Source: an uncultured Eubacteriales bacterium
GTDB taxonomy: Bacteria; Bacillota; Clostridia; Oscillospirales; Oscillospiraceae
DNA length: 24,808 nucleotides
Assembly: GCA_900550615.1 (NCBI GenBank)
Contig: URSX01000016.1
Coordinates: forward strand, 1 to 24,808
Direction of reading: 5' to 3'
Positions 7,541-13,809 of the stretch are shown one piece after another. The notes under the pieces are model-generated. The model searched no databases, was not told the DNA's origin, and saw only the letters and a list, made by a program, of their open reading frames with translations. Made by a program: the position numbers and the translations under genes. Position 1 is the first letter of the stretch. Every line of letters starts with the position of its first letter.

Positions 7541-8590
7541 TTACTTGGCGGCGTCGGCCAGCTTGGCCTCTTCCTCCGCGTCCACGGTGACCATATGATC
7601 CAGCATACGCACCACCTGGCAGCTGTAGCCCCACTCATTGTCGTACCAGGCAATGAGTTTCACGAAGTCGTGATCCAACATCAGGCCGGCGCTCTCGTCG
7701 AAGATGCAGGGGCAGGGGTTGCCGATGAGGTCGGTGGACACCAGCTGATCCTTGGTGTAGCCGATGATGCCCTTCATGTTGGTCTCGCTGGCGTGGCGGA
7801 TCTCATAGCAGATCTCGGCATAGCTGGTGGGGCGGGAGAGCCTGGCGGTCAGATCCACCACAGACACGTCGGCGGTGGGCACCCGGAAGGACATACCCGT
7901 CATCTTCCCCTTCAGGGAGGGGATGACCCGGCCCACGGCCTTGGCCGCGCCGGTGGAGGAGGGAATGATGTTGTTGAGGATGGAGCGGCCGGTGCGCCAG
8001 TCGCTGCCGCCCCGGGAGTCCACAGCCTTCTGCTTGGCGGTGGAGGCGTGGATGGTGGACATGAGGCTCTGCTCAATGCCGAACACCTCATGGATCACAT
8101 AGGCCAGGGGCGCCAGGCAGTTGGTGGTGCAGCTGGCGTTGGAAACGACCTTCATGTCAGGCCGATAGAGCTTGCTGTTGATGCCGTATACAAAGGTGGG
8201 GGTCACCTCGTCCTTGGCCGGAGCCGTAAGGATCACGCGCTTGGCGCCGCCCTTGAAGTGGCGGGAGGCCTTCTCGGTGGTATTGTTGGCGCCGGTGCAC
8301 TCGATGATGTATTCCGCCCCGCACTGGCTCCAGGGGATCATGGCGGCGTCGTTCTCGCTGAACACCCGGATCTTGTGGCCATTCACCACCAGATTGCCGT
8401 CCAGATTTTCCACCGTACCGTCAAAATTGCGGAACACGGAGTCGTACTTCAGCAGGTATACCATGTAGTCGATATCTGCCTTGCGCAGGTTGATGCCGCA
8501 CACGTCGAACTTCTCGGGATTCTGCATCAGAATCCGCAGGATCACGCGGCCGATCCGGCCATAGCCGTTGATACCAATTTTAATCCCCAT
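7541..8590 (-). CDS. gap: Glyceraldehyde-3-phosphate dehydrogenase, atypical cofactor loop
   Basis: A 349-residue GAPDH, a cytoplasmic enzyme that oxidises glyceraldehyde-3-phosphate to 1,3-bisphosphoglycerate with NAD(P). The N-terminal Rossmann fingerprint GINGYGRIGR is present. The catalytic Cys is C154 in SNASCTTNCLAP, and the base His is H181 in STIHASTAKQ. The phosphate-site motif SSTGAAKA, FRVPT and the C-terminal WYDNEWGYS are intact. Two positions are odd. The Asp that selects NAD after beta-2 (INDL in typical enzymes) is Leu35, in GINLRKAD. The residue two after T184, usually Thr or Asp, is Lys186. These suggest altered cofactor or substrate preference. The ATG at 8590 has AAAGG 12 nt upstream. 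A second, classical GAPDH lies 1.5 kb away behind a GntR regulator. Family is certain; physiological direction is not known. Confidence 0.93.
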   Translation of the reverse strand: MGIKIGINGYGRIGRVILRILMQNPEKFDVCGINLRKADIDYMVYLLKYDSVFRNFDGTVENLDGNLVVNGHKIRVFSENDAAMIPWSQCGAEYIIECTGANNTTEKASRHFKGGAKRVILTAPAKDEVTPTFVYGINSKLYRPDMKVVSNASCTTNCLAPLAYVIHEVFGIEQSLMSTIHASTAKQKAVDSRGGSDWRTGRSILNNIIPSSTGAAKAVGRVIPSLKGKMTGMSFRVPTADVSVVDLTARLSRPTSYAEICYEIRHASETNMKGIIGYTKDQLVSTDLIGNPCPCIFDESAGLMLDHDFVKLIAWYDNEWGYSCQVVRMLDHMVTVDAEEEAKLADAAK

Positions 8591-8656
8591 AACACCTAAA
8601 ACCTTTCTTTTTCCGCAGAACTTTGCCCCGCCCAGGGCCGAATTTTTTCTGACTCC

Positions 8657-8665
8657 ATTATATCA
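8657..8665 (-). promoter_or_regulatory. Extended -10 promoter of first GAPDH gene
   Basis: TG-A-TATAAT on the minus strand, about 65 bp before the start codon. No good -35 hexamer lies at 16-18 bp, which is usual for extended -10 promoters. It follows the GntR terminator, so this gene is probably transcribed on its own. Confidence 0.6.
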
Positions 8666-8918
8666 TGACGGTGGCGTTTGTCTTGTGCAATTTTCAAAAA
8701 TCATTGACGAAAAAAATCCGGATACTGGGCCTCTTTTATTTTAAATGCACAAAAAAATCAAAAATCATACCCAAACATTCCATACATTTCAAATGAGTAA
8801 CTCCATTTTTCCCGCGATTTTCTCCCGCCCCACGGCACGACTTGTAACCTGTCATTGCGAATCCGTTTCGCTCTCCACATCGGCCCGCACCCGCCACACC
8901 GCCGCTCCCAAAAAGAGC

Positions 8919-8946
8919 AAAAATCCGCCCCGCACATCGTGCGGGG
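8919..8946 (-). terminator. Terminator of the GntR regulator gene
   Basis: Perfect 8-bp GC-rich stem CCCCGCAC/GTGCGGGG with a 3-nt loop, followed on the minus strand by CGGATTTTTG. It lies 37 bp after the stop and separates the regulator from the GAPDH gene downstream. Confidence 0.8.
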
Positions 8947-8982
8947 TGGATCATTCTCGTCAGGCGTTTATACCAGGCATTT

Positions 8983-9759
8983 TCACCGGACCGTTCGATT
9001 GAAGGTCACGCTGTTTTTTTGCATGTGCACATCCAGCGTCACCCGGTCGCCCCGGATATAGCTGCACGTGTATTCATAAATGCGCCCATCCTCCGTCCGG
9101 GTGCAGCGCTGGTGGTAGAAGGCGCAGCTGCCCAGTGGCACATGCAGGAAGTTGGCCCTCACCTCGTCCAGCACCACGGCCTCATATGTATCCTCCGCCG
9201 CAGCCGGGATGATGCCCACATGGTACAGGAGGCTGTAAAAGCTGTGGGTCTGCACCAATTCTCTGGTGAGATTGGGGTAAATGTACTGGGGGTAGTAGCT
9301 GGTCTCCAGGATCAGCGGCTCCCCGTCCACATTGCGCACCCGGGTGAAGCAGTAGACCTTTGTACCCTCCTGCAGCTGCATTTTCCGGCTCACCTCCGCC
9401 GGCGGTATCTCCACGGCGAAGTCCACCATGGTGGAGGAGGGCACCTTGCCCATGGAGGATATCTCCGTGGTGAAGGAGTAGCGCACCCGCTTGCCCCGGG
9501 CGTTGGGATCGGCCACGAAGGTCCCCTTGCCGCGCTTGCGGACCACCAGGCCCTCCTCCTCCAGCTCGCCGATGGCCTGGCGCACCGTGTTTCTGCTGAT
9601 ATCCATGGCCCGGCACAGCTCCGCCTCCGAGGGGAGCAGATCGCCCACGCTCAGCGCCCCCGATGAAATATTCTGTTTGATGATGCCCACCAGCTGGCTG
9701 TAGAGGGAAATGTCGCTGTCCATGCGCAGCCGGTAGGTAAGAATGGAGTGGTTTTGCAT
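8983..9759 (-). CDS. GntR-family transcriptional regulator (HutC/UTRA type)
   Basis: A 258-residue DNA-binding regulator. Residues about 12-78 form the GntR winged helix: SGALSVGDLLPSEAELC, then SRNTVRQAIGELEEEGLVV and the wing RKRGKGTFV. Residues about 95-240 match the UTRA effector domain, a chorismate-lyase-like fold, with the typical FTRVRNVDGEPLILETSYYP region. UTRA regulators usually sense small sugars or amino-acid derivatives; the ligand here cannot be read. The ATG at 9759 is preceded by GGAAAGGAA. It sits between two GAPDH genes on the same strand, with its own terminator downstream and a repeat copy upstream, so it is probably a separate unit. Control of one or both GAPDH genes is an attractive inference only. 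A CCTCA-A-TGAGG palindrome just upstream could be its own operator. Confidence 0.9.
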   Translation of the reverse strand: MQNHSILTYRLRMDSDISLYSQLVGIIKQNISSGALSVGDLLPSEAELCRAMDISRNTVRQAIGELEEEGLVVRKRGKGTFVADPNARGKRVRYSFTTEISSMGKVPSSTMVDFAVEIPPAEVSRKMQLQEGTKVYCFTRVRNVDGEPLILETSYYPQYIYPNLTRELVQTHSFYSLLYHVGIIPAAAEDTYEAVVLDEVRANFLHVPLGSCAFYHQRCTRTEDGRIYEYTCSYIRGDRVTLDVHMQKNSVTFNRTVR

Positions 9760-9775
9760 ATGGTTCCTTTCCTGC

Positions 9776-9786
9776 CCTCAATGAGG
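9776..9786. promoter_or_regulatory. Small palindrome upstream of GntR gene
   Basis: CCTCA-A-TGAGG, a perfect 5-bp dyad 17 bp before the GntR start codon. The position fits an autoregulatory site, but 5-bp arms arise by chance and the sequence does not match a known HutC-type operator that I can name. Confidence 0.25.
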
Positions 9787-9796
9787 ATATGCTTAA

Positions 9797-9958
9797 GAGA
9801 CTGTCAATCAAGTGGTAAGATCTGCGATAACGGTAAGGAAGGGTGTGTGAGGGAAAACCAAGAAGGGTGTCCCTCGCCATTGAAATCATTAGTTTTTGAA
9901 ACTTTTTCAAAGTTTCAAAAACTAATGCAGCGGGGCGACAAGACCTTTTCGCCCCGCT
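9797..9958 (+). repeat. Dispersed three-hairpin MITE-like repeat, copy 2
   Basis: About 162 bp, in the same orientation as copy 1. It starts GAGACTGTCAATCAAG and keeps the GGTAAGGAAGGGTGTGTGAG core and the AGTTTTTGAAACTTT hairpin. The third hairpin is GCGGGGCG/CGCCCCGC, a different but fully paired sequence from that in copy 1. It lies between the second GAPDH gene's 3' end and the GntR gene. Confidence 0.88.
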
Positions 9959-9965
9959 TTGCATA

Positions 9966-9986
9966 GAGGACGGCTTTGCCGCCCTC
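9966..9986 (-). terminator. Hairpin 3' of second GAPDH gene
   Basis: Stem GAGGACGGC/GCCGCCCTC around TTT (one mismatch as DNA, a G-U pair in the minus-strand RNA), about 90 bp after the stop. There is no immediate T-run on the minus strand; the hairpins of repeat copy 2 follow. Weak as an intrinsic terminator by itself. Confidence 0.35.
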
Positions 9987-10073
9987 TTTGCCAGTTAAAA
10001 AGCCTTGCAACGTTGGTGTCCGCGGGCAGCGCATTCCGGTCGTTTTCCCGCCGCCGCGTCCGCGCCGGGGGTC

Positions 10074-11084
10074 TTACTTGTGATCCACCGCGTACATGTG
10101 CTCAATGAGGCACAGCAGCTTATCGGAGTAGCCCATCTCGTTGTCGTACCAGCTGACCACCTTTACAAAGGTATCCGTCAGCGCAATGCCGGCTTTGGCG
10201 TCGAAAATAGAGGTGCGGGGATCGCCCAAAAAGTCGGAGGACACCACAGACTCATCCGTGTAGCCCAGAACGCCCTTCAGCTCTCCCTCGGAGGCCTTCT
10301 TCATAGCCTGGCAGATCTCCTCATAGGTGGCGGCCTTCTTCAGGTTCACCGTCAGGTCCACCACGGACACATCCAGCGTGGGCACGCGCATGCTCATACC
10401 GGTGAGCTTGCCGGCCAGCTCCGGGATCACCTTGCCCACGGCCTTGGCCGCGCCGGTGGAAGAGGGGATGATGTTGCCGGAGGCCGCCCGGCCGCCCCGC
10501 CAGTCCTTCAGGGACACGCCGTCCACCGTCTTCTGGGTGGCGGTGGTGGAGTGCACAGTGGTCATCAGACCGTCGGCGATGCCAAAGCTGTCGTTGAGCA
10601 CCTTGGCGATAGGTGCCAGACAGTTGGTGGTGCAGCTGGCGTTGGAGACGAACTGCATGTCGGAGGTATATTTATCCAGATTCACACCCACCACGAACAT
10701 GGGCGTGTCGTCCTTAGAGGGTGCGGACATGACCACGTGCTTGGCGCCGGCGTCAATGTGGCCCTGAGCCTTTTCCTTGGTGAGGAACAGGCCGGTAGAC
10801 TCGATAACATACTCGGCCCCCAGCTCCTTCCAGGGCAGGTTGTGGGGGTCACGTTCAGCGCTGACGGGGATACGCTTGCCGTTAATGATGATGGCGTTCT
10901 CCTCCGCCTTCACCTCGCCGTCAAACTTGCCGTGCATGGTGTCGTACTTCAGCATATAGGCCAGATAGTCGGCCGGGCACAGATCGTTGATCCCCACCAC
11001 CTCGATCTCCGGATGGTGGATGGCCCTGCGAACCACCATGCGCCCAATGCGGCCAAATCCATTGATGCCAATTTTAATACTCAT
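10074..11084 (-). CDS. gap: Glyceraldehyde-3-phosphate dehydrogenase, classical type
   Basis: A 336-residue glycolytic-type GAPDH that resembles E. coli GapA throughout. It has GINGFGRIGR at the N-terminus, the NAD-selecting Asp34 in VGINDLCPADY, and catalytic C151 in SNASCTTNCLAP. The base is H178 in TTVHSTTATQKTVDG, followed by WRGGRAASGNIIPSSTGAAK, FDAKAGIAL and the C-terminal WYDNEMGYS. It is cytoplasmic and should catalyse the central NAD-linked step of glycolysis. The ATG at 11084 has AAGGAGAG 7 nt upstream, and a good promoter lies 53 bp before the start. It is likely monocistronic: repeat copy 2 and the regulator follow on the same strand. It differs from the other GAPDH here in the cofactor loop and at the phosphate site, so the two are distinct paralogues and not a recent duplication. 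Confidence 0.96.
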   Translation of the reverse strand: MSIKIGINGFGRIGRMVVRRAIHHPEIEVVGINDLCPADYLAYMLKYDTMHGKFDGEVKAEENAIIINGKRIPVSAERDPHNLPWKELGAEYVIESTGLFLTKEKAQGHIDAGAKHVVMSAPSKDDTPMFVVGVNLDKYTSDMQFVSNASCTTNCLAPIAKVLNDSFGIADGLMTTVHSTTATQKTVDGVSLKDWRGGRAASGNIIPSSTGAAKAVGKVIPELAGKLTGMSMRVPTLDVSVVDLTVNLKKAATYEEICQAMKKASEGELKGVLGYTDESVVSSDFLGDPRTSIFDAKAGIALTDTFVKVVSWYDNEMGYSDKLLCLIEHMYAVDHK

Positions 11085-11136
11085 TATAAAAGCTCTCCTT
11101 TCGGCTGGAACATATCAAACATATGGTACATTCTGT

Positions 11137-11165
11137 ATTATATCCATTCTGGCAGAAGAATGCAA
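11137..11165 (-). promoter_or_regulatory. Promoter of second GAPDH gene
   Basis: TTGCAT (11160-11165), 17-bp spacer and a perfect TATAAT (11137-11142) on the minus strand. A leader of about 45 nt runs to the start codon. Confidence 0.75.
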
Positions 11166-11240
11166 TCTGTATTTTTCATAAAATGCCCCTGTGGGGCCAA
11201 AATTATTTTTTCAGTTTTTTAACATTTCTTTCTATGGTTC

Positions 11241-11269
11241 TTGTATTTTCGACCATCTCCTGCTATAGT
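11241..11269 (+). promoter_or_regulatory. Promoter of the kinase-like/mnmA operon
   Basis: TTGTAT (11241-11246), 17-bp spacer and TATAGT (11264-11269) preceded by TGC, an extended -10. Transcription would start near 11276, only a few bases before repeat copy 3, so the repeat would form most of the leader of this operon. Confidence 0.6.
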
Positions 11270-11281
11270 GTAAAGTATAAT

Positions 11282-11445
11282 AGCGTGTCGAAAAAGTCTT
11301 TTCGCCCCGCTGCCTAAGTTTTTGAAACTCTAAAAAAGAGTTTCAAAAACTATTGATTTCAATGGCGAGAGACTCCCTTCTTGGGTTTCCCTCACACACC
11401 CTTCCTTACCGTTATCGAAAATCCTATCACTTTATCGACAGTCTC
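11282..11445 (-). repeat. Dispersed three-hairpin MITE-like repeat, copy 3 (inverted)
   Basis: A 164-bp copy in the opposite orientation to copies 1 and 2. Read on the minus strand it starts GAGACTGTCGATAAAG and ends CTTTTTCGACACGCTA. Its third hairpin pairs a GGGGCG arm with a CGACAC arm, leaving two mismatches. The flanks carry AGTATAA on both sides (11274-11280 and 11446-11452), a possible 7-bp target duplication. It lies just after the promoter of the kinase-like gene. Confidence 0.88.
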
Positions 11446-11530
11446 AGTATAAAATCTTACGTTTTCCGCCAGTGGGGGATGGGATATTTTTTCTTTATCT
11501 TGAAACACTATGGGTGAAAGGAGGTCCGGC

Positions 11531-12319
11531 ATGGACTACACACCCCAGGAGATACAGCTCCTGACCCAGGTGCTGCCCAATGTGGCAGCGCAGCTGCGCG
11601 GCGCTCTGGCCAACATGCACGCCGCTTTGTCCGCCGGAGACAGTCCGGATGCCTGCATTCTGCGCCAGAGCTATTACCGCCTGCTGCGCACCGTCACCAA
11701 TCTCACCGATGCCGTGATGCTGACGGAGGATGCCCCTCTGCCGAAGCAGGACACGGATCTGCCTGCGTTTTTTGACGATTTGTGCCGCCAGGCCCAGAGT
11801 CTTCTGGAGAGCCGGGGCCTGACCCTTCAAACGGATCTGCCGTCCTGGCATCTGGTGGCGGGCATCCACCGGGGCTATACCGCCCGACTGTTCTGGAACC
11901 TCCTGTCCAACGCCGCCAAATTCACCCCCGCCGGGGACGAGATCCGGGTGTGCCTCACCCGCCGCGGCGACCGGGTGCTGCTGCAGGTGGCGGATACCGG
12001 CTGCGGCATCCCGCCCCAGCTGCAGAGCACCGTGTATGACCGCATTTTTCACACCGAGCGCATGGATCCCCTCCCCCACGGTCTGGGCCTGGGGCTGGGC
12101 CTGTGCCGCTGCTTCGCCCAGCGGCAAGGCGGCAGCCTGCTGCTGCACTCGGCTGTGGGGCAGGGCACCACCGTCACCGTCTCCCTGCCGGCGGAGCGCT
12201 GCGCCGCCTCGGCAGTGCAGGATGTTCCCTTCCACTATGCCGGCGGCTTCCAGCCGGTGATGATGGAGCTGGCAGACGCGCTGCCCTATGAGAGCTTTAT
12301 GGAAAAACACCTGAATTGA
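11531..12319 (+). CDS. Soluble histidine-kinase-like ATPase protein lacking the phospho-acceptor His
   Basis: 262 residues with no membrane segment and no sensory domain. The C-terminal half is a GHKL/HATPase_c domain: N box FWNLLSNAAKFTP, G1 DTGCGIP and G2 HGLGLGLGLC are all intact, so ATP binding is expected. The N-terminal helix occupies the place of a dimerisation/phosphotransfer domain. The residues matching SHELRTPL of ordinary kinases read AAQLRGAL, so the acceptor His is Ala20. It may therefore be a pseudokinase, a phosphatase-like partner, or a kinase of another protein. The ATG at 11531 follows AAAGGAGGT at ideal spacing; an earlier in-frame ATG at 11510 has no site. mnmA starts 20 bp after its stop. 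No response regulator is adjacent. The leader carries repeat copy 3. Confidence 0.8.
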   Translation: MDYTPQEIQLLTQVLPNVAAQLRGALANMHAALSAGDSPDACILRQSYYRLLRTVTNLTDAVMLTEDAPLPKQDTDLPAFFDDLCRQAQSLLESRGLTLQTDLPSWHLVAGIHRGYTARLFWNLLSNAAKFTPAGDEIRVCLTRRGDRVLLQVADTGCGIPPQLQSTVYDRIFHTERMDPLPHGLGLGLGLCRCFAQRQGGSLLLHSAVGQGTTVTVSLPAERCAASAVQDVPFHYAGGFQPVMMELADALPYESFMEKHLN

Positions 12320-12339
12320 GTTTGCTGCGGGATTTTGCT

Positions 12340-13401
12340 ATGGATCAGAAAAAGGTTTTAGTTGCTATGTCCGGCGGGGTGGACAGCTCCGCCGCCGCCC
12401 TGCTGCTCCGGCAGCAGGGCTATCAGTGCGACGGTGCCATGCTGCGCCTGTACAGCGGCGAGGTGGAGGGCACCTGCTGCTCCGCCGATGACGCCGCCGA
12501 CGCCCGGAGCGTGGCCTACGGCCTGGGTATGAAGTTTTACGTCTTCAACGAGACGGAGCGTTTCGCCCGGGATGTGATGGATCACTTCGTGGCCGAATAC
12601 TGCGCCGGCCACACCCCCAACCCCTGCATTGACTGCAATCGCTGCCTGAAATTCGGCGCGCTTCTGGAGCGGGCATTGCTGCTGGGCTATGACTATCTGG
12701 CCACGGGGCACTATGCCCGGGTGGGGTTTGACGCACAAGCCCAAAAATACTGCCTCCTCCGGGGCCGGGATCGGAGCAAGGATCAGAGCTACGTTCTCTA
12801 CCAGCTTACCCAGCACCAGCTGGCCCATCTGCTGCTGCCCGTGGGGGAATACGACAAGCCCTCCATCCGTCAGAGCGCCCGTCAGGCAGGGCTTGTCAAC
12901 GCCGACAAGTCCGACAGTCAGGACATCTGCTTCGTTCCCGACGGAAACTATGTCCGCTTCCTGCAGGAGTACGGCGGCGTAGCCCTGACACCCGGCGATT
13001 TTGTGGACGGCTCCGGCCGGGTGCTGGGCCGGCACAAGGGTCTGCCCTGCTACACCACCGGCCAGCGCAAGGGCCTGGGCGTTTCCGCCGGGAAGCATGT
13101 GTACGTCCTGCGGAAAAACGCCGCCGACAACACCATCCTTCTGGGGGATAACGAGGATCTGTTTACCTCCGTCCTTACCGCCGGCCGGGTGAACTGGATC
13201 AGCGGCGAGACCCCCGCCGCCCCCCTTCGCGTCACCGCCAAGACCCGCTACAGCCAGACGGAGGCGGCTGCCGCCGTCTATCCCCTGCCGGATGGCCGCA
13301 TCCGGGTGGAGTTTGACGCGCCCCAGCGGGCCATTACCGCCGGCCAGGCGGTGGTGCTCTATGACGGAGAGCAGGTTTTAGGCGGCGGCACCATCGAATA
13401 G
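12340..13401 (+). CDS. mnmA: tRNA-specific 2-thiouridylase MnmA
   Basis: A 353-residue enzyme that places sulfur at C2 of wobble uridine 34 in tRNA for Lys, Glu and Gln, using ATP and a persulfide relay in the cytoplasm. The PP-loop motif SGGVDSS is at 11-17. The catalytic Cys is C96 in TPNPCIDCNRCLKFG, and the second active Cys is C197 in SDSQDICFVPDG. The DQSYVLYQL and TGQRKGLGVS blocks and the C-terminal beta domain are present, so the length is normal. I place the start at ATG 12340 (MDQKKVLVAMSGG), although its ribosome site is poor; a TTG at 12316 in the same frame overlaps the upstream stop and has none. Translation may be coupled to the kinase-like gene 20 bp upstream. A strong terminator follows. 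Confidence 0.96.
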   Translation: MDQKKVLVAMSGGVDSSAAALLLRQQGYQCDGAMLRLYSGEVEGTCCSADDAADARSVAYGLGMKFYVFNETERFARDVMDHFVAEYCAGHTPNPCIDCNRCLKFGALLERALLLGYDYLATGHYARVGFDAQAQKYCLLRGRDRSKDQSYVLYQLTQHQLAHLLLPVGEYDKPSIRQSARQAGLVNADKSDSQDICFVPDGNYVRFLQEYGGVALTPGDFVDGSGRVLGRHKGLPCYTTGQRKGLGVSAGKHVYVLRKNAADNTILLGDNEDLFTSVLTAGRVNWISGETPAAPLRVTAKTRYSQTEAAAAVYPLPDGRIRVEFDAPQRAITAGQAVVLYDGEQVLGGGTIE

Positions 13402-13419
13402 CAGAACCATGAATTAGTA

Positions 13420-13449
13420 AAGGCAGACCGGCTCAGGCCGGTCTGCCTT
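13420..13449. terminator. Bidirectional terminator between mnmA and a converging small ORF
   Basis: Perfect 13-bp stem AAGGCAGACCGGC/GCCGGTCTGCCTT with loop TCAG, flanked by ATTT on the plus strand and TTTACT on the minus strand. It lies 18 bp after the mnmA stop and 3 bp after the stop of the possible 23-codon gene on the other strand. Confidence 0.8.
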
Positions 13450-13452
13450 ATT

Positions 13453-13524
13453 TCACCGCTGGCTCTCCCGCCATTCGTCCACATAGATCATGTCGTCCAC
13501 GTCCCGCTGTTCTTTTTCCTCCAT
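13453..13524 (-). CDS. Possible 23-residue acidic protein
   Basis: A minus-strand frame of 23 codons beginning MEEKEQRDVDDM and ending WRESQR, rich in Glu, Asp and Arg, with no signal or membrane segment. The ATG at 13524 has AGGAGGGAGG 4-5 nt upstream, among the strongest ribosome sites in the window, and the stop is followed at once by a hairpin shared with mnmA. It therefore looks like a complete small gene converging on mnmA. The promoter is unclear: only TATATC near 13540 is visible, with repeat copy 4 just upstream. I do not recognise the family. It could instead be a chance frame next to an unrelated purine run. Confidence 0.4.
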   Translation of the reverse strand: MEEKEQRDVDDMIYVDEWRESQR

Positions 13525-13558
13525 GGTGCCTCCCTCCTGTTCCGCATGAGATATACCC

Positions 13559-13720
13559 CAGCGTGTCGAAAAAGTATCTTCGCCCCGCTGACTAAGTTTT
13601 TGAAACTTTGAAGAGGTTTCATAAACTATTGATTTCAATGGCGAGGGACACCCTTCTTGGGTTTCCCTCACACACACCTCCTTACCGTTGTCACGATCTT
13701 ACCATTTTATCGACAGTCTC
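13559..13720 (-). repeat. Dispersed three-hairpin MITE-like repeat, copy 4 (inverted)
   Basis: A 162-bp copy in the orientation of copy 3. Read on the minus strand it starts GAGACTGTCGATAAAATGG and ends CTTTTTCGACACGCTG. The second hairpin has drifted (AGTTTATGAAACC). The third pairs GGGGCG with CGACAC imperfectly, as in copy 3. It lies between the small converging frame and the EamA promoter. The plus-strand GGTTTCCCTCACACAC core is the most conserved part. Confidence 0.88.
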
Positions 13721-13758
13721 TACCTGTCAGTCTATGTGCCATGCCCCGGAAAAATTCC

Positions 13759-13787
13759 TTGCGGCATCAATTTTTTCATGCTATGAT
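13759..13787 (+). promoter_or_regulatory. Promoter of the EamA transporter gene
   Basis: TTGCGG (13759-13764), 17-bp spacer and TATGAT (13782-13787) with TGC just before it. The leader would be only about 16 nt, with GGAAAGG at its start. It lies about 40 bp downstream of repeat copy 4. Confidence 0.65.
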
Positions 13788-13809
13788 ATTCTGGAAAGGT
13801 TGTGTCGCT

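Larger units (their letters stand above)
8591..8982. other. Intergenic region between GAPDH and GntR genes
   Basis: This 392-bp gap contains the GntR terminator (8919-8946), a GC-rich stretch followed by AT-rich sequence, and the GAPDH promoter (-10 at 8657). Short open frames here have no ribosome site and unnatural composition. Nothing else was recognised. Confidence 0.6.
11085..11530. other. Divergent intergenic region with promoters and repeat copy 3
   Basis: This 446-bp gap holds the minus-strand GAPDH promoter (11137-11165), a plus-strand promoter (11241-11269), repeat copy 3 (11282-11445) and about 85 bp of AT-rich leader before the kinase-like gene. No extra gene is seen. Confidence 0.7.

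Noticed and set aside
8736..8954. A 72-codon frame between the GAPDH and GntR genes
   Set aside because: It overlaps the GntR terminator, lacks a ribosome site and has unnatural composition.
9182..9964. A 260-codon minus-strand frame overlapping the GntR gene
   Set aside because: It begins inside repeat copy 2 and reads the GntR gene in another frame; Gly/Ala-rich with no domain.
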